This document shows positions 1-8,168 of a DNA stretch of 10,186 bases, in pieces. A program made the position numbers and the translations under genes. The DNA comes from Candidatus Manganitrophaceae bacterium (GTDB lineage Bacteria > Nitrospirota > Nitrospiria > SBBL01 > Manganitrophaceae), in NCBI GenBank assembly GCA_004297235.1, contig SCUR01000333.1, positions 1-10,186 of the forward strand, read 5' to 3'. How positions within the stretch are numbered: position 1 is the stretch's first letter; every line of letters starts with the position of its first letter. The notes under the pieces are model-generated. The model was not told where the DNA came from, did no database searches, and saw only the letters and a list, made by a program, of their open reading frames with translations.

Positions 1-378
1 CCGGCGATCGGCCAGGGGGCGTTGGGGATCGAGTGTCGACGGGAGGACCCCACGGTAAACGAGCAGATCGCCTTTTTAAACGATCCGGAAACCGCCTGCA
101 CCGTCACCGCCGAGCGGGCGCTCCTGATTCGCTTGGAAGGAGGCTGCCAGGTTCCGATTGCAGGCTATGCGACCCTCTCGCGCGAAGAGATCACCCTCGA
201 AGGGCGGGTCGCCACGCTGGACGGCCGGGAAGTCCTCCGAGAGCAACAACGCGCCCCGATTTCCGACGCGTCCCGGCTGGGAACGCAGGTGGCCGAATCG
301 CTCCTGGCGAAAGGGGCCGACAAAATTCTCAAGGCGGTTTACGAAGGGGAAAGACCGCCCGCGCCGGGAACCCCCTGA
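1..378 (+). CDS. hemC: Hydroxymethylbilane synthase (porphobilinogen deaminase), C-terminal part
   Basis: Cytosolic enzyme that polymerises four porphobilinogen units into hydroxymethylbilane, the substrate of uroporphyrinogen-III synthase. The reading frame is open from base 1 and leaves the window on the left, so only the last 125 residues are visible. It opens with PAIGQGALGIECR, a conserved HemC stretch. LEGGCQVPI follows, and its Cys (codon at 145-147) is the family's attachment point for the dipyrromethane cofactor. The C-terminal domain after it looks complete, ending at TGA 376-378. The TTG at 22 is only an internal Leu codon. The next gene, fused cobA-hemD, starts 23 nt downstream and uses this enzyme's product, so the two are almost certainly co-transcribed. 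Identification is firm; the 5' end is outside the window. Confidence 0.96.
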   Translation, partial: PAIGQGALGIECRREDPTVNEQIAFLNDPETACTVTAERALLIRLEGGCQVPIAGYATLSREEITLEGRVATLDGREVLREQQRAPISDASRLGTQVAESLLAKGADKILKAVYEGERPPAPGTP

Positions 379-401
379 CAGATCATCGATAGGAACACAC
401 C

Positions 402-1946
402 GTGGGACAAAATCCCTCCCCAAAAAAGGTCGGGCCGGTCTATCTAGTCGGCGCCGGTCCCGGCGATCCGAAGCTGATCACCCTTCGCGGGAAAGAGCTG
501 CTGGAGCGGGCCGATGTGGTCATCTATGATTACCTCGCCAACCCCAAGCTGCTCGCCTTTGCGAAAGAAGGGGCGGAGAAGATCTACGTCGGAAAAAAAG
601 GGGGGTCGCGGAGCGCCCTTCACCAAGAACACATCCACGACCTGATGATCGACGCGGCGAAGGCCGGAAAGTGCGTCGTCCGGCTGAAGGGGGGCGATCC
701 GTTCATCTTCGGTCGAGGGGGAGAAGAGGCCGAGGCGCTGGTGGCGGCCGGAATTCCGTTCGAAGTGGTCCCCGGCGTCACCTCGGCGATCAGCGTCCCG
801 ACCTATGCCGGGATTCCTTTGACGCACCGCGAGTTGGCCTCCACGGTCGCCTTCGTCACCGGGCATGAAGACCCTGCCAAAACGGGAAGCCTCATCGATT
901 GGGCCAAGCTCGCCGGGGGACCCGATACGTTGGTCTTTCTGATGGGGATGGGGAATCTCTCCGCGATCGTGTCGGAGCTGATCCGAAACGGAAAGAATCC
1001 CAAAACCCCGATCGCCCTGATTCGATGGGGGACCCACCCCTATCAGAAAACGCTGGTCGGCCGGCTCGACGACATCGTCGCGAAAGTCGGCGCCGAGGGG
1101 ATGAAACCGCCGGTGGTGATGGTGGTCGGCGACGTCGTGTCGCTGCGAAGCCGGCTCAATTGGTTCGAGTCGAAGCCGCTCTTCGGAAAACGCATCGTCG
1201 TCACCCGCTCCAAAGAGCAGGCCCCGGAGTTCATGGAGCTTCTCTCGTCGTACGGGGCGGAGGCCGTTCCGTTCCCGACCTTGCAGATCGTCCCGCCGCC
1301 GAGCTGGGCCGAAATGGACGCCGCCCTCGAACGGATCGAGGATTACGATTGGATCCTTTTTACCTCCGTCAACGGGGTGCAGTCGTTTCGCAAACGGCTC
1401 GCCGCGCTTCGAAAAGATCTCCGGGCGTTAAAAGATATTTCGCTCTGCGCCATCGGTCCCCGCACCGCCGCGGAGATTGAGGCATGGGGGCTGCAGGTCG
1501 ATCTGATTCCGTCCGAGTTTAAAGCGGAGGGGGTGCTCCAGGCTTTGGATGAACGGGGGATCGCCGGTAAACGCTTTCTCCTCCCCCGCGCCATGGAAGC
1601 GCGCGAGATTCTGCCGGAGGAAATTCAAAAAAAAGGAGGCCGGGTCGATGTCGTCCCCGCGTACCGGGCGGTCCGGGCCGATCCGGACGACGCGGCGACG
1701 GAAGCGCTCCTGCGCGGGAAGCGGGTCGATGTCGTCACCTTTGCCAGCTCTTCGACCCTTCGCAATTTCATGGAGCTCCTCGGTCCCCGGCGATCGTGGC
1801 TCTCCGAAAGCGCCGTCGCCTGCATCGGCCCGATCACGGCCGACACGGCGCGCGAATTCGGATTGAAGGTCGATATCATGCCGAGCGAGTATACCCTCCC
1901 CGCCCTGGCCGAATCGATTGTAGACTATTTCACGAAAAAAGAGTAA
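402..1946 (+). CDS. cobA-hemD: Fused uroporphyrinogen-III C-methyltransferase / uroporphyrinogen-III synthase
   Basis: A 514-residue, two-domain cytosolic enzyme. Residues about 10-250 are the SAM-dependent methyltransferase (CobA/SUMT), which converts uroporphyrinogen III to precorrin-2. It shows VYLVGAGPGDP (13-23), VRLKGGDPFIFGRGGEE (from 93), VVPGVTSA and PLTHR. Residues about 262-510 are HemD, which cyclises hydroxymethylbilane to uroporphyrinogen III. It shows GKRIVVTR (262-269), FTSVNGV, two CxIGP-type motifs, and AYR with the Tyr often conserved in HemD. The fusion therefore makes uroporphyrinogen III and methylates part of it for siroheme or cobalamin. The GTG start at 402 is chosen because AGGA lies at 391-394, 7 nt upstream, and the methyltransferase fold begins about 10 residues later. 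It sits between hemC and hemB. CobA-HemD fusions are known in several phyla, so the fusion itself is not new. No precorrin-2 dehydrogenase domain is present. Confidence 0.96.
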   Translation: MGQNPSPKKVGPVYLVGAGPGDPKLITLRGKELLERADVVIYDYLANPKLLAFAKEGAEKIYVGKKGGSRSALHQEHIHDLMIDAAKAGKCVVRLKGGDPFIFGRGGEEAEALVAAGIPFEVVPGVTSAISVPTYAGIPLTHRELASTVAFVTGHEDPAKTGSLIDWAKLAGGPDTLVFLMGMGNLSAIVSELIRNGKNPKTPIALIRWGTHPYQKTLVGRLDDIVAKVGAEGMKPPVVMVVGDVVSLRSRLNWFESKPLFGKRIVVTRSKEQAPEFMELLSSYGAEAVPFPTLQIVPPPSWAEMDAALERIEDYDWILFTSVNGVQSFRKRLAALRKDLRALKDISLCAIGPRTAAEIEAWGLQVDLIPSEFKAEGVLQALDERGIAGKRFLLPRAMEAREILPEEIQKKGGRVDVVPAYRAVRADPDDAATEALLRGKRVDVVTFASSSTLRNFMELLGPRRSWLSESAVACIGPITADTAREFGLKVDIMPSEYTLPALAESIVDYFTKKE

Positions 1947-1980
1947 ATTGGAAACAGAAAATTACGACTGAGGAGTTCTT

Positions 1981-2961
1981 ATGGGTTTTCCAACACATCG
2001 TCCGAGACGGCTTCGAGAGAGTGAAGCGCTCCGCCGAATGGTCCGCGAGACCGACCTCTCGACCGACCACCTGATCCTCCCCCTCTTCGTTACTCAGGAG
2101 AAGCGAGGGAAGAGTGAAATTGAATCGATGCCGGGTCAGTATCGCCTCTCGATTCCCGATCTCCTCAAAGAGACGACCGAAGCGGCGCGACTCGGAATCC
2201 CCGCGGTGATTCTCTTCGGCATCCCCAAGACGAAGGACGATTACGGCTCCGCCGCCTGCGATCCCCGAGGGGTGGTCCCCCAGGCGATCCGGGCGATCAA
2301 AGAGAAAACGCCCGATCTTCTCGTCATCACCGACGTCTGCATCGATGAGTACACCTCTCACGGGCACTGCGGCGTGGTGAAAGATGGGAAGATTCTCAAC
2401 GATGAGACGTTGGAAATCCTCTCCAAGATGGCGCTCGCACACGTGGCGGCCGGCGCCGACATGATCGCCCCGTCGGATATGATGGACGGACGGGTCCGGA
2501 CCCTCCGGAATACGTTGGACGGGAACGGGCACGCCGAGATTCCGATTCTTTCCTACGCCGCCAAATATGCCTCCTGCTTCTATGCCCCTTTTCGGGATGC
2601 GGCCCAATCGGCCCCGCAGTTCGGCGATCGGAAAAGCTATCAGATGGATGCGGCCAACCGGCGAGAAGCGATCCGGGAGGTGGCGCTCGATATTGAAGAA
2701 GGGGCCGATATCGTCATGGTGAAGCCGGCCCTCCCCTATCTTGATATTATCCGTGAAGTGAAGGATACTTTTAATGTTCCCGTGGCCGCCTATCAGGTGA
2801 GCGGGGAATTTTCGATGATCAAGGCGGCGGCCCAGAAAGGATGGATCGACGAGACGCGCGCGATGACGGAGTCGCTTCTCTCGATCCGGCGGGCCGGGGC
2901 GGATATGATCTTAACCTATTTTGCAAAAGAAATGGCTCAACTTTCGGGGGTAAAGCGATGA
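1981..2961 (+). CDS. hemB: Porphobilinogen synthase (5-aminolevulinate dehydratase)
   Basis: Condenses two 5-aminolevulinate molecules into porphobilinogen, the substrate of HemC; cytosolic and normally octameric. The 326 residues match the usual family length. Both Schiff-base lysines are visible: K195 in SYAAKYAS and K248 in MVKPALPYLD. The metal-binding loop reads DVCIDEYTSHGHCG (118-131). Zinc enzymes have Cys at 120, 122 and 130, whereas here position 122 is Asp (codon GAT at 2344-2346) and the other two are Cys. The EEGAD segment before the second lysine suggests that the allosteric Mg2+ glutamate is kept. The ATG start is supported by GAGGAG at 1970-1975, with a 5-nt spacer. It lies 34 nt after cobA-hemD, and its stop overlaps the ribF start (ATGA). 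Identification is certain; the metal requirement is not. Confidence 0.97.
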   Translation: MGFPTHRPRRLRESEALRRMVRETDLSTDHLILPLFVTQEKRGKSEIESMPGQYRLSIPDLLKETTEAARLGIPAVILFGIPKTKDDYGSAACDPRGVVPQAIRAIKEKTPDLLVITDVCIDEYTSHGHCGVVKDGKILNDETLEILSKMALAHVAAGADMIAPSDMMDGRVRTLRNTLDGNGHAEIPILSYAAKYASCFYAPFRDAAQSAPQFGDRKSYQMDAANRREAIREVALDIEEGADIVMVKPALPYLDIIREVKDTFNVPVAAYQVSGEFSMIKAAAQKGWIDETRAMTESLLSIRRAGADMILTYFAKEMAQLSGVKR

Positions 2962-3911
2962 GAATGTTTATCGGCTCGGCGAACATTAAACCGATTGAGG
3001 CCTATCCGGTGGTGGCCATCGGCAACTTCGACGGGCTCCACTTGGGGCACCAGGCGATTCTGGCGGAGGCGATCCGGCGGGCCCAGGAAAAAGAGGGAAC
3101 CTCGGTCGTCCTGACCTTTGAGCCGCACCCGGTGAAGGTGTTGCATCCGGAGCGCGACCTTCGATTGATGAGCACGTTTCAAGTCAAGATGCGGCAGATC
3201 GAGGCGACCGGCATCGACGTCGCCTTCAGCGCCGAATTCAACAAGACCTTCGCCCAGCTCAGCCCCTATGATTTCGCAAAGACCTACCTGCACAACAAGA
3301 TCGGCGCCAAAGAGGTCGTGGTCGGCCGCAACTTTCAGTTCGGCAAAGATCGGGCCGGCAAGGTGGAGGACCTGATCCAATTTGGCAAGGAGCTCGGATT
3401 CGAAGTGGTCGTCCAAGACCCGGTCCTCGTCGACGGCATCGTGGTAAGCTCCACCAAGATCCGAGAGCTGATGAAAGAGGGGAACATTTACCTGGCGTCC
3501 CGGATGATGGGGCGATATTATGCGATGGAAGGGAAGGTTCTTCCGGGAGACGGGATGGGAAAGAAGCTCGGCATCCCGACCGCCAATTTCCGTCTCCCCA
3601 ACGAGCTGGTTCCCAAAGAGGGAGTGTACGCGGCGCGGATCGCCACCCTCAAGGCGGAGGGATATGTCACCCTCGACGGGATCGTTTACATCGGCTCCCG
3701 GCCGACGTTCGGAGCCCATGAGAGTCGGATGGAAGTTCACATCTTCGACTTTAACGAAGACATCTACGGCAAGCGGCTGCTGGTCACCTTCGTTGATTGG
3801 ATTCGCGGGGACCAAAAATTCGATTCCACCGAGGCCTTGATCCAACAGATGAAAAAAGATATCGAACAGACCCGGACGGTTCTGAAAGAAAAGGGGGCCA
3901 CCCCCATCTGA
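2958..3911 (+). CDS. ribF: Bifunctional riboflavin kinase / FAD synthetase
   Basis: Phosphorylates riboflavin to FMN and adenylylates FMN to FAD. The 317 residues fit the family. The N-terminal nucleotidyltransferase half (about 15-180) shows AIGNFDGLHLGHQ (20-32), TFEPHP, VVGRNFQFG and SSTKIRE. The C-terminal flavokinase half (from about 185) shows GRYY, GKVLPGDGMGKKLGIPTANF (192-211) and KEGVYAA, followed by a helical tail. The frame is open further upstream inside hemB, but that extension does not resemble RibF. ATG 2958 forms an ATGA overlap with the hemB stop and has a weak GGGGGT at 2946-2951, pointing to translational coupling with hemB. ATG 2964 is a possible alternative start. tilS starts one base after its stop. 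Placement behind hemB joins two cofactor pathways in one transcript; I see no sign that this is more than operon packing. Confidence 0.96.
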   Translation: MRMFIGSANIKPIEAYPVVAIGNFDGLHLGHQAILAEAIRRAQEKEGTSVVLTFEPHPVKVLHPERDLRLMSTFQVKMRQIEATGIDVAFSAEFNKTFAQLSPYDFAKTYLHNKIGAKEVVVGRNFQFGKDRAGKVEDLIQFGKELGFEVVVQDPVLVDGIVVSSTKIRELMKEGNIYLASRMMGRYYAMEGKVLPGDGMGKKLGIPTANFRLPNELVPKEGVYAARIATLKAEGYVTLDGIVYIGSRPTFGAHESRMEVHIFDFNEDIYGKRLLVTFVDWIRGDQKFDSTEALIQQMKKDIEQTRTVLKEKGATPI

Positions 3912-3912
3912 C

Positions 3913-5400
3913 GTGGAGATGCTCTCACTTCACAAGAATCAATCGATTCTTAAAACCTTTACCCAATCGCTGAAGCGATTTCCCCTGCAACCCGGAGATA
4001 AGATCGTCGTCGCCGTTTCGGGCGGGGCCGATTCGATCTGCCTCCTTCACCTCCTTCGGCAACTTGCTTTCTCCCGGGCCTTCACCCTTCATGTCGCCCA
4101 TTTGAATCACGGCTTTCGACCGGAGGCGAGCCAAGAGGCCGATTTCGTCCGGCGGCGCTGCGAGAAATGGAACATTCCCATCACCCTTTCCGCTCTCCCG
4201 GTTCCGCGCATCTGCAAAGAACAGCGCCTCTCGAAACAAGAGGGCGCCCGCCAAGTCCGTTATGCGTTTCTTAAGGAGGTCGCGAAGGAGGTCGGCGCCC
4301 GATGGGTCGCCCTGGGACACACGGCCGACGACCAGGCGGAGACCTTCCTGATCCGCCTGCTGCGGGGGGCCGGATCACAGGGACTCGGCGCGATTCCCCG
4401 GATGCGCGACGGGATGATCATTCGGCCGCTCCTGAAGATTTCGCGGGAGCAGATCCTGAACGAATTGTCGCGCGAGGAGATCGCCTTCATCGAAGATCCC
4501 TCCAATCAACAGGACGTTTATCTTCGAAATCGCATCCGCCATCGGCTCCTCCCGCTGCTCGAAGAATATAATCCGAAGATGAAAGAAGCCCTCTTTAGAG
4601 AGGCCGAGCTCCTGCAGGAGGAGAATGACTTCTTAAACCATTACATGGAGGCGCTCCTTCCGGGTCTCGGGATCGAAAGAAACAAAGGGGAAATTGCCTT
4701 CGACCTCGAACGCCTCAAATCGCTCCACCCGGCTCTCCAGCGGCGGATCGTTCGGTGGGGACTCGATCAGCTCTACCCCGGATTGAAGGGAATCGGGTTT
4801 AAGCATATCGAAACGATCTTGACGAAGGCGCTCCCCGGCCCGACCGGAAAGGTTTACTCCTTTCCCCGTCGTTTCCGAATCGAGAAGGGATATACCCGGC
4901 TCTTTCTCCGGACGATCGCTTCGGAAGAAGAACAGGCGGAGGCTTCTCTACGGCTGTTGCCGTCCGAGGTCTCCCTGTCTCCTTCGCCGTCCCCGATCGA
5001 CCTTCCCCAGTGGGGACTGCGGCTGACCCTTTCCCTTCACCGGAACGGGGAAGCGCCCTTTTCTTTTTCCTCTTGCGCCGCTTCTTTCGATTTTGATAGA
5101 ATTTCTACTCCTTTGACCCTTCGCGTATGGCGGCCGGGGGATTCTTTCGTTCCAACCGGAATGGGGGGCGGGCGTAAAAAACTTCAAGATCTCTTTATCG
5201 ACGCGAAAATTCCAAAATCGCGAAGAGCGTCCATCCCCGTCCTGACCTGTTCCGAGGGGATTCTGTGGGTCGTCGGTTTGCGATTGGACGATCGCTTTCT
5301 GGCAACGGAAAAAACAAAAGAGGTATTGACGATCAAGGCTCAAGCGTTGGATCGATCGAGCTTTCCTTCGCGCGTGAAGCCATTCCCTAGGGAGCGCTGA
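3913..5400 (+). CDS. tilS: tRNA(Ile)-lysidine synthetase
   Basis: ATP-dependent enzyme that converts C34 of the CAU anticodon of a minor tRNA-Ile to lysidine, so that the tRNA reads AUA; essential in most bacteria. The 495 residues correspond to the long, full-length form. The N-terminal PP-loop ATPase shows SGGADS (36-41), HLNHGFR, EGARQVRY, LGHTADDQAETFLIRLLRG and the RNRIRHRLLP segment. A central region and the C-terminal tRNA-binding domain follow, with LRVWRPGDSF (403-412), KKLQDLFIDAKIP and WVVGLRLDDRF. The start is uncertain: GTG 3913 and ATG 3919 are in frame and neither has a well-spaced ribosome site, so re-initiation after the ribF stop (3911) is likely. Its TGA abuts the ATG of hpt. 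A tilS-hpt-ftsH order is common across bacteria, which supports the call. Confidence 0.96.
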   Translation: MEMLSLHKNQSILKTFTQSLKRFPLQPGDKIVVAVSGGADSICLLHLLRQLAFSRAFTLHVAHLNHGFRPEASQEADFVRRRCEKWNIPITLSALPVPRICKEQRLSKQEGARQVRYAFLKEVAKEVGARWVALGHTADDQAETFLIRLLRGAGSQGLGAIPRMRDGMIIRPLLKISREQILNELSREEIAFIEDPSNQQDVYLRNRIRHRLLPLLEEYNPKMKEALFREAELLQEENDFLNHYMEALLPGLGIERNKGEIAFDLERLKSLHPALQRRIVRWGLDQLYPGLKGIGFKHIETILTKALPGPTGKVYSFPRRFRIEKGYTRLFLRTIASEEEQAEASLRLLPSEVSLSPSPSPIDLPQWGLRLTLSLHRNGEAPFSFSSCAASFDFDRISTPLTLRVWRPGDSFVPTGMGGGRKKLQDLFIDAKIPKSRRASIPVLTCSEGILWVVGLRLDDRFLATEKTKEVLTIKAQALDRSSFPSRVKPFPRER

Positions 5401-5943
5401 ATGGAAGGACGGATCTTTGGAAAACCGATGATTACCCAGGAGGAGATGCGAAAGCGCATCCAAGAGCTTGGGTTGCGCATTGCTCAAGATTACCAGGAAA
5501 AAGAGCTCCTGATGGTAGGGGTTCTCAAGGGGGCTTTCGTTTTCTTCGCCGATCTGGCGAGGGCCATTCCCCTGCCGCTCCATGTCGATTTCTTGGTGGT
5601 TTCAAGCTACGGCGAGAAGAAGAAAAGCAGCGGAGCGGTCAAGGTCATCTCCGACATCTCTCACAGCATCAAGGGAAAAGATGTCTTGATCGTCGAAGAT
5701 ATCATCGACTCCGGATTGACCCTCACCTTTCTCAAAAAGAAATTCATGGCGCGGAAACCGAAATCACTGCGCTTCTGTACGCTGCTGGATAAACCGCAGC
5801 GCCGAAAAACGGACGTGGTCATCGACTATGTCGGCTTTACCATCCCCAATAAATATGTCGTCGGGTACGGGCTCGATTATGAAAACAAATACCGGAATCT
5901 CCCCTATATTGCCGTGCTCGACAATGTCCGAGAGGATGCCTGA
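5401..5943 (+). CDS. hpt: Hypoxanthine (guanine) phosphoribosyltransferase
   Basis: Purine-salvage enzyme that joins hypoxanthine or guanine to PRPP, giving IMP or GMP. The 180 residues are standard for bacterial Hpt. The PRPP-binding signature DVLIVEDIIDSGLTL is present, with acidic pair E99-D100 followed by I-I-D103-S-G. The conserved late motif VGYGLDYENKYRNLPYI places the purine-binding end. An early GVLKGAFVFFADL segment and the SSYG loop also fit the family. ATG 5401 follows the tilS TGA directly and has TAGGGAG at 5388-5394 with a 6-nt spacer, so the start is well supported. It is probably the last gene of the hemC-hpt unit, because ftsH has its own promoter downstream. In several bacteria Hpt works with TilS and FtsH from the same locus; whether that holds here is inference. 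Confidence 0.96.
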   Translation: MEGRIFGKPMITQEEMRKRIQELGLRIAQDYQEKELLMVGVLKGAFVFFADLARAIPLPLHVDFLVVSSYGEKKKSSGAVKVISDISHSIKGKDVLIVEDIIDSGLTLTFLKKKFMARKPKSLRFCTLLDKPQRRKTDVVIDYVGFTIPNKYVVGYGLDYENKYRNLPYIAVLDNVREDA

Positions 5944-6060
5944 GGCAACGCCTTAACAGGGACATCCGACGATCCATCCCCTCCTCGGGAGAGAGGTGAA
6001 CCGCCGCCTTTAGACTTCCGGATCAAGAGGCGTTATCTCCATAAGGGGGCCCTTTTGTAA
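5944..6060. other. hpt-ftsH intergenic region, upstream part
   Basis: No coding signal is visible. The region holds several small inverted repeats. AACGCCT (5947-5953) is the exact complement of AGGCGTT (6028-6034), with a long loop between. ATCCCC (5976-5981) is followed by GGGAGAG (5987-5993). AAGG and CCTT around 6043-6054 are followed by TTTT (6053-6056). The last could be a weak terminator for the upstream operon, but its stem is only about 4 bp. The segment from 5975 resembles part of the hairpin downstream of ftsH. Confidence 0.4.
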
Positions 6061-6064
6061 TTGA

Positions 6065-6093
6065 TTGTCACCGCCAAAAAACTATGTTAGAAT
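6065..6093 (+). promoter_or_regulatory. Sigma70-type extended -10 promoter for ftsH
   Basis: TTGTCA (6065-6070, five of six to the -35 consensus) and TAGAAT (6088-6093, five of six to the -10 consensus) are separated by exactly 17 nt. A TG dinucleotide at 6085-6086 sits in the extended -10 position. Transcription would start near 6100, giving a leader of about 30 nt that contains the ftsH ribosome site. The surrounding DNA is AT-rich compared with the genes. No heat-shock (sigma32) or CIRCE-like element was recognised. Confidence 0.72.
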
Positions 6094-6115
6094 GTGGAGC
6101 ACTATTTTGTTTTTT

Positions 6116-6121
6116 AGGAGG
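6116..6121 (+). promoter_or_regulatory. Ribosome binding site of ftsH
   Basis: A full AGGAGG lies 9 nt before ATG 6131, within an AT-rich leader (poly-T before, ATTAATTAA after) that should be unstructured. It is among the strongest ribosome sites in the window and fixes the ftsH start. Confidence 0.85.
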
Positions 6122-6130
6122 ATTAATTAA

Positions 6131-7939
<1,809 letters not shown>

Positions 7940-8168
7940 CGGTTACCGCGCAATTGATCTTGTTCAAACGGTTCTCGCTCCGATCCATTCGCGTCGGGCG
8001 CAGACAAAATTAAGGCTTCTTCCTATGCCGATCGATGAACCCGTCTCATCCCCTCCAAGAAAGGGGAGAGGCGGGTTCGCGGTCTCTGCCCCATCGGAAA
8101 GGGCTTCCTTACACCGACTCCATTCGACGCGAAACCCGGCATCCCCCTCAGAGATTTCGAAATTGTCT
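7940..8168. other. ftsH-folP intergenic region
   Basis: This 229-nt spacer precedes the chosen folP start. The folP frame stays open through it and back into ftsH. However, its translation here is rich in Ser, Arg and Pro and resembles no domain, so I treat it as non-coding. A second frame reads an Ile/Val/Leu-rich patch near 8150-8215, but it is broken by TGA codons (7952-7954, 8036-8038) and has no start or ribosome site. Apart from the hairpin at 8038-8077, nothing is recognised. No convincing promoter for folP was found. Confidence 0.5.
8038..8077 (+). terminator. Long hairpin downstream of ftsH (terminator-like, no U-tract)
   Basis: The arms 8038-8054 and 8062-8077 pair over 16 bp. These are AACCCG with CGGGTT, one T-G wobble (8044/8071), CTC with GAG, a bulged A (8048), then TCCCCT with AGGGGA. 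The loop is CCAAGAA (8055-8061). The stem should be very stable in RNA. No run of T follows, so a classical intrinsic terminator is not supported. It may instead stabilise the ftsH 3' end, attenuate read-through into folP, or be a decayed copy of a dispersed palindromic repeat. Confidence 0.55.

Noticed and set aside
593..605. A7G6 homopolymer junction in the CobA domain
   Set aside because: A possible slippage or sequencing-error site, but the reading frame and conserved motifs are intact on both sides, so no frameshift is indicated.
1627..1650. Run of eight A followed by GGAGG and an out-of-frame ATG at 1648 inside cobA-hemD
   Set aside because: It looks like a slippery run with an internal ribosome site, but it encodes an ordinary Gln-Lys-Lys-Gly-Gly stretch and HemD continues in frame. 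The +1 frame product is Arg/Ser-rich and matches no known protein. Slippage remains possible but is unsupported.
1930..2607. 225-codon minus-strand open frame opposite hemB
   Set aside because: The sequence is fully explained by hemB codons; there is no independent start signal or family match.
2937..3845. 302-codon open frame on the minus strand opposite ribF
   Set aside because: Ordinary shadow of a GC-rich gene. The + strand carries full RibF motifs, and the minus-strand translation resembles no family and has no ribosome site.
5937..5956. Small inverted repeats around the hpt stop (TGCC/GGCA and AGGC/GCCT)
   Set aside because: The stems are only 4 bp, mutually exclusive, and not followed by a T-run, so they are too weak to call a terminator.
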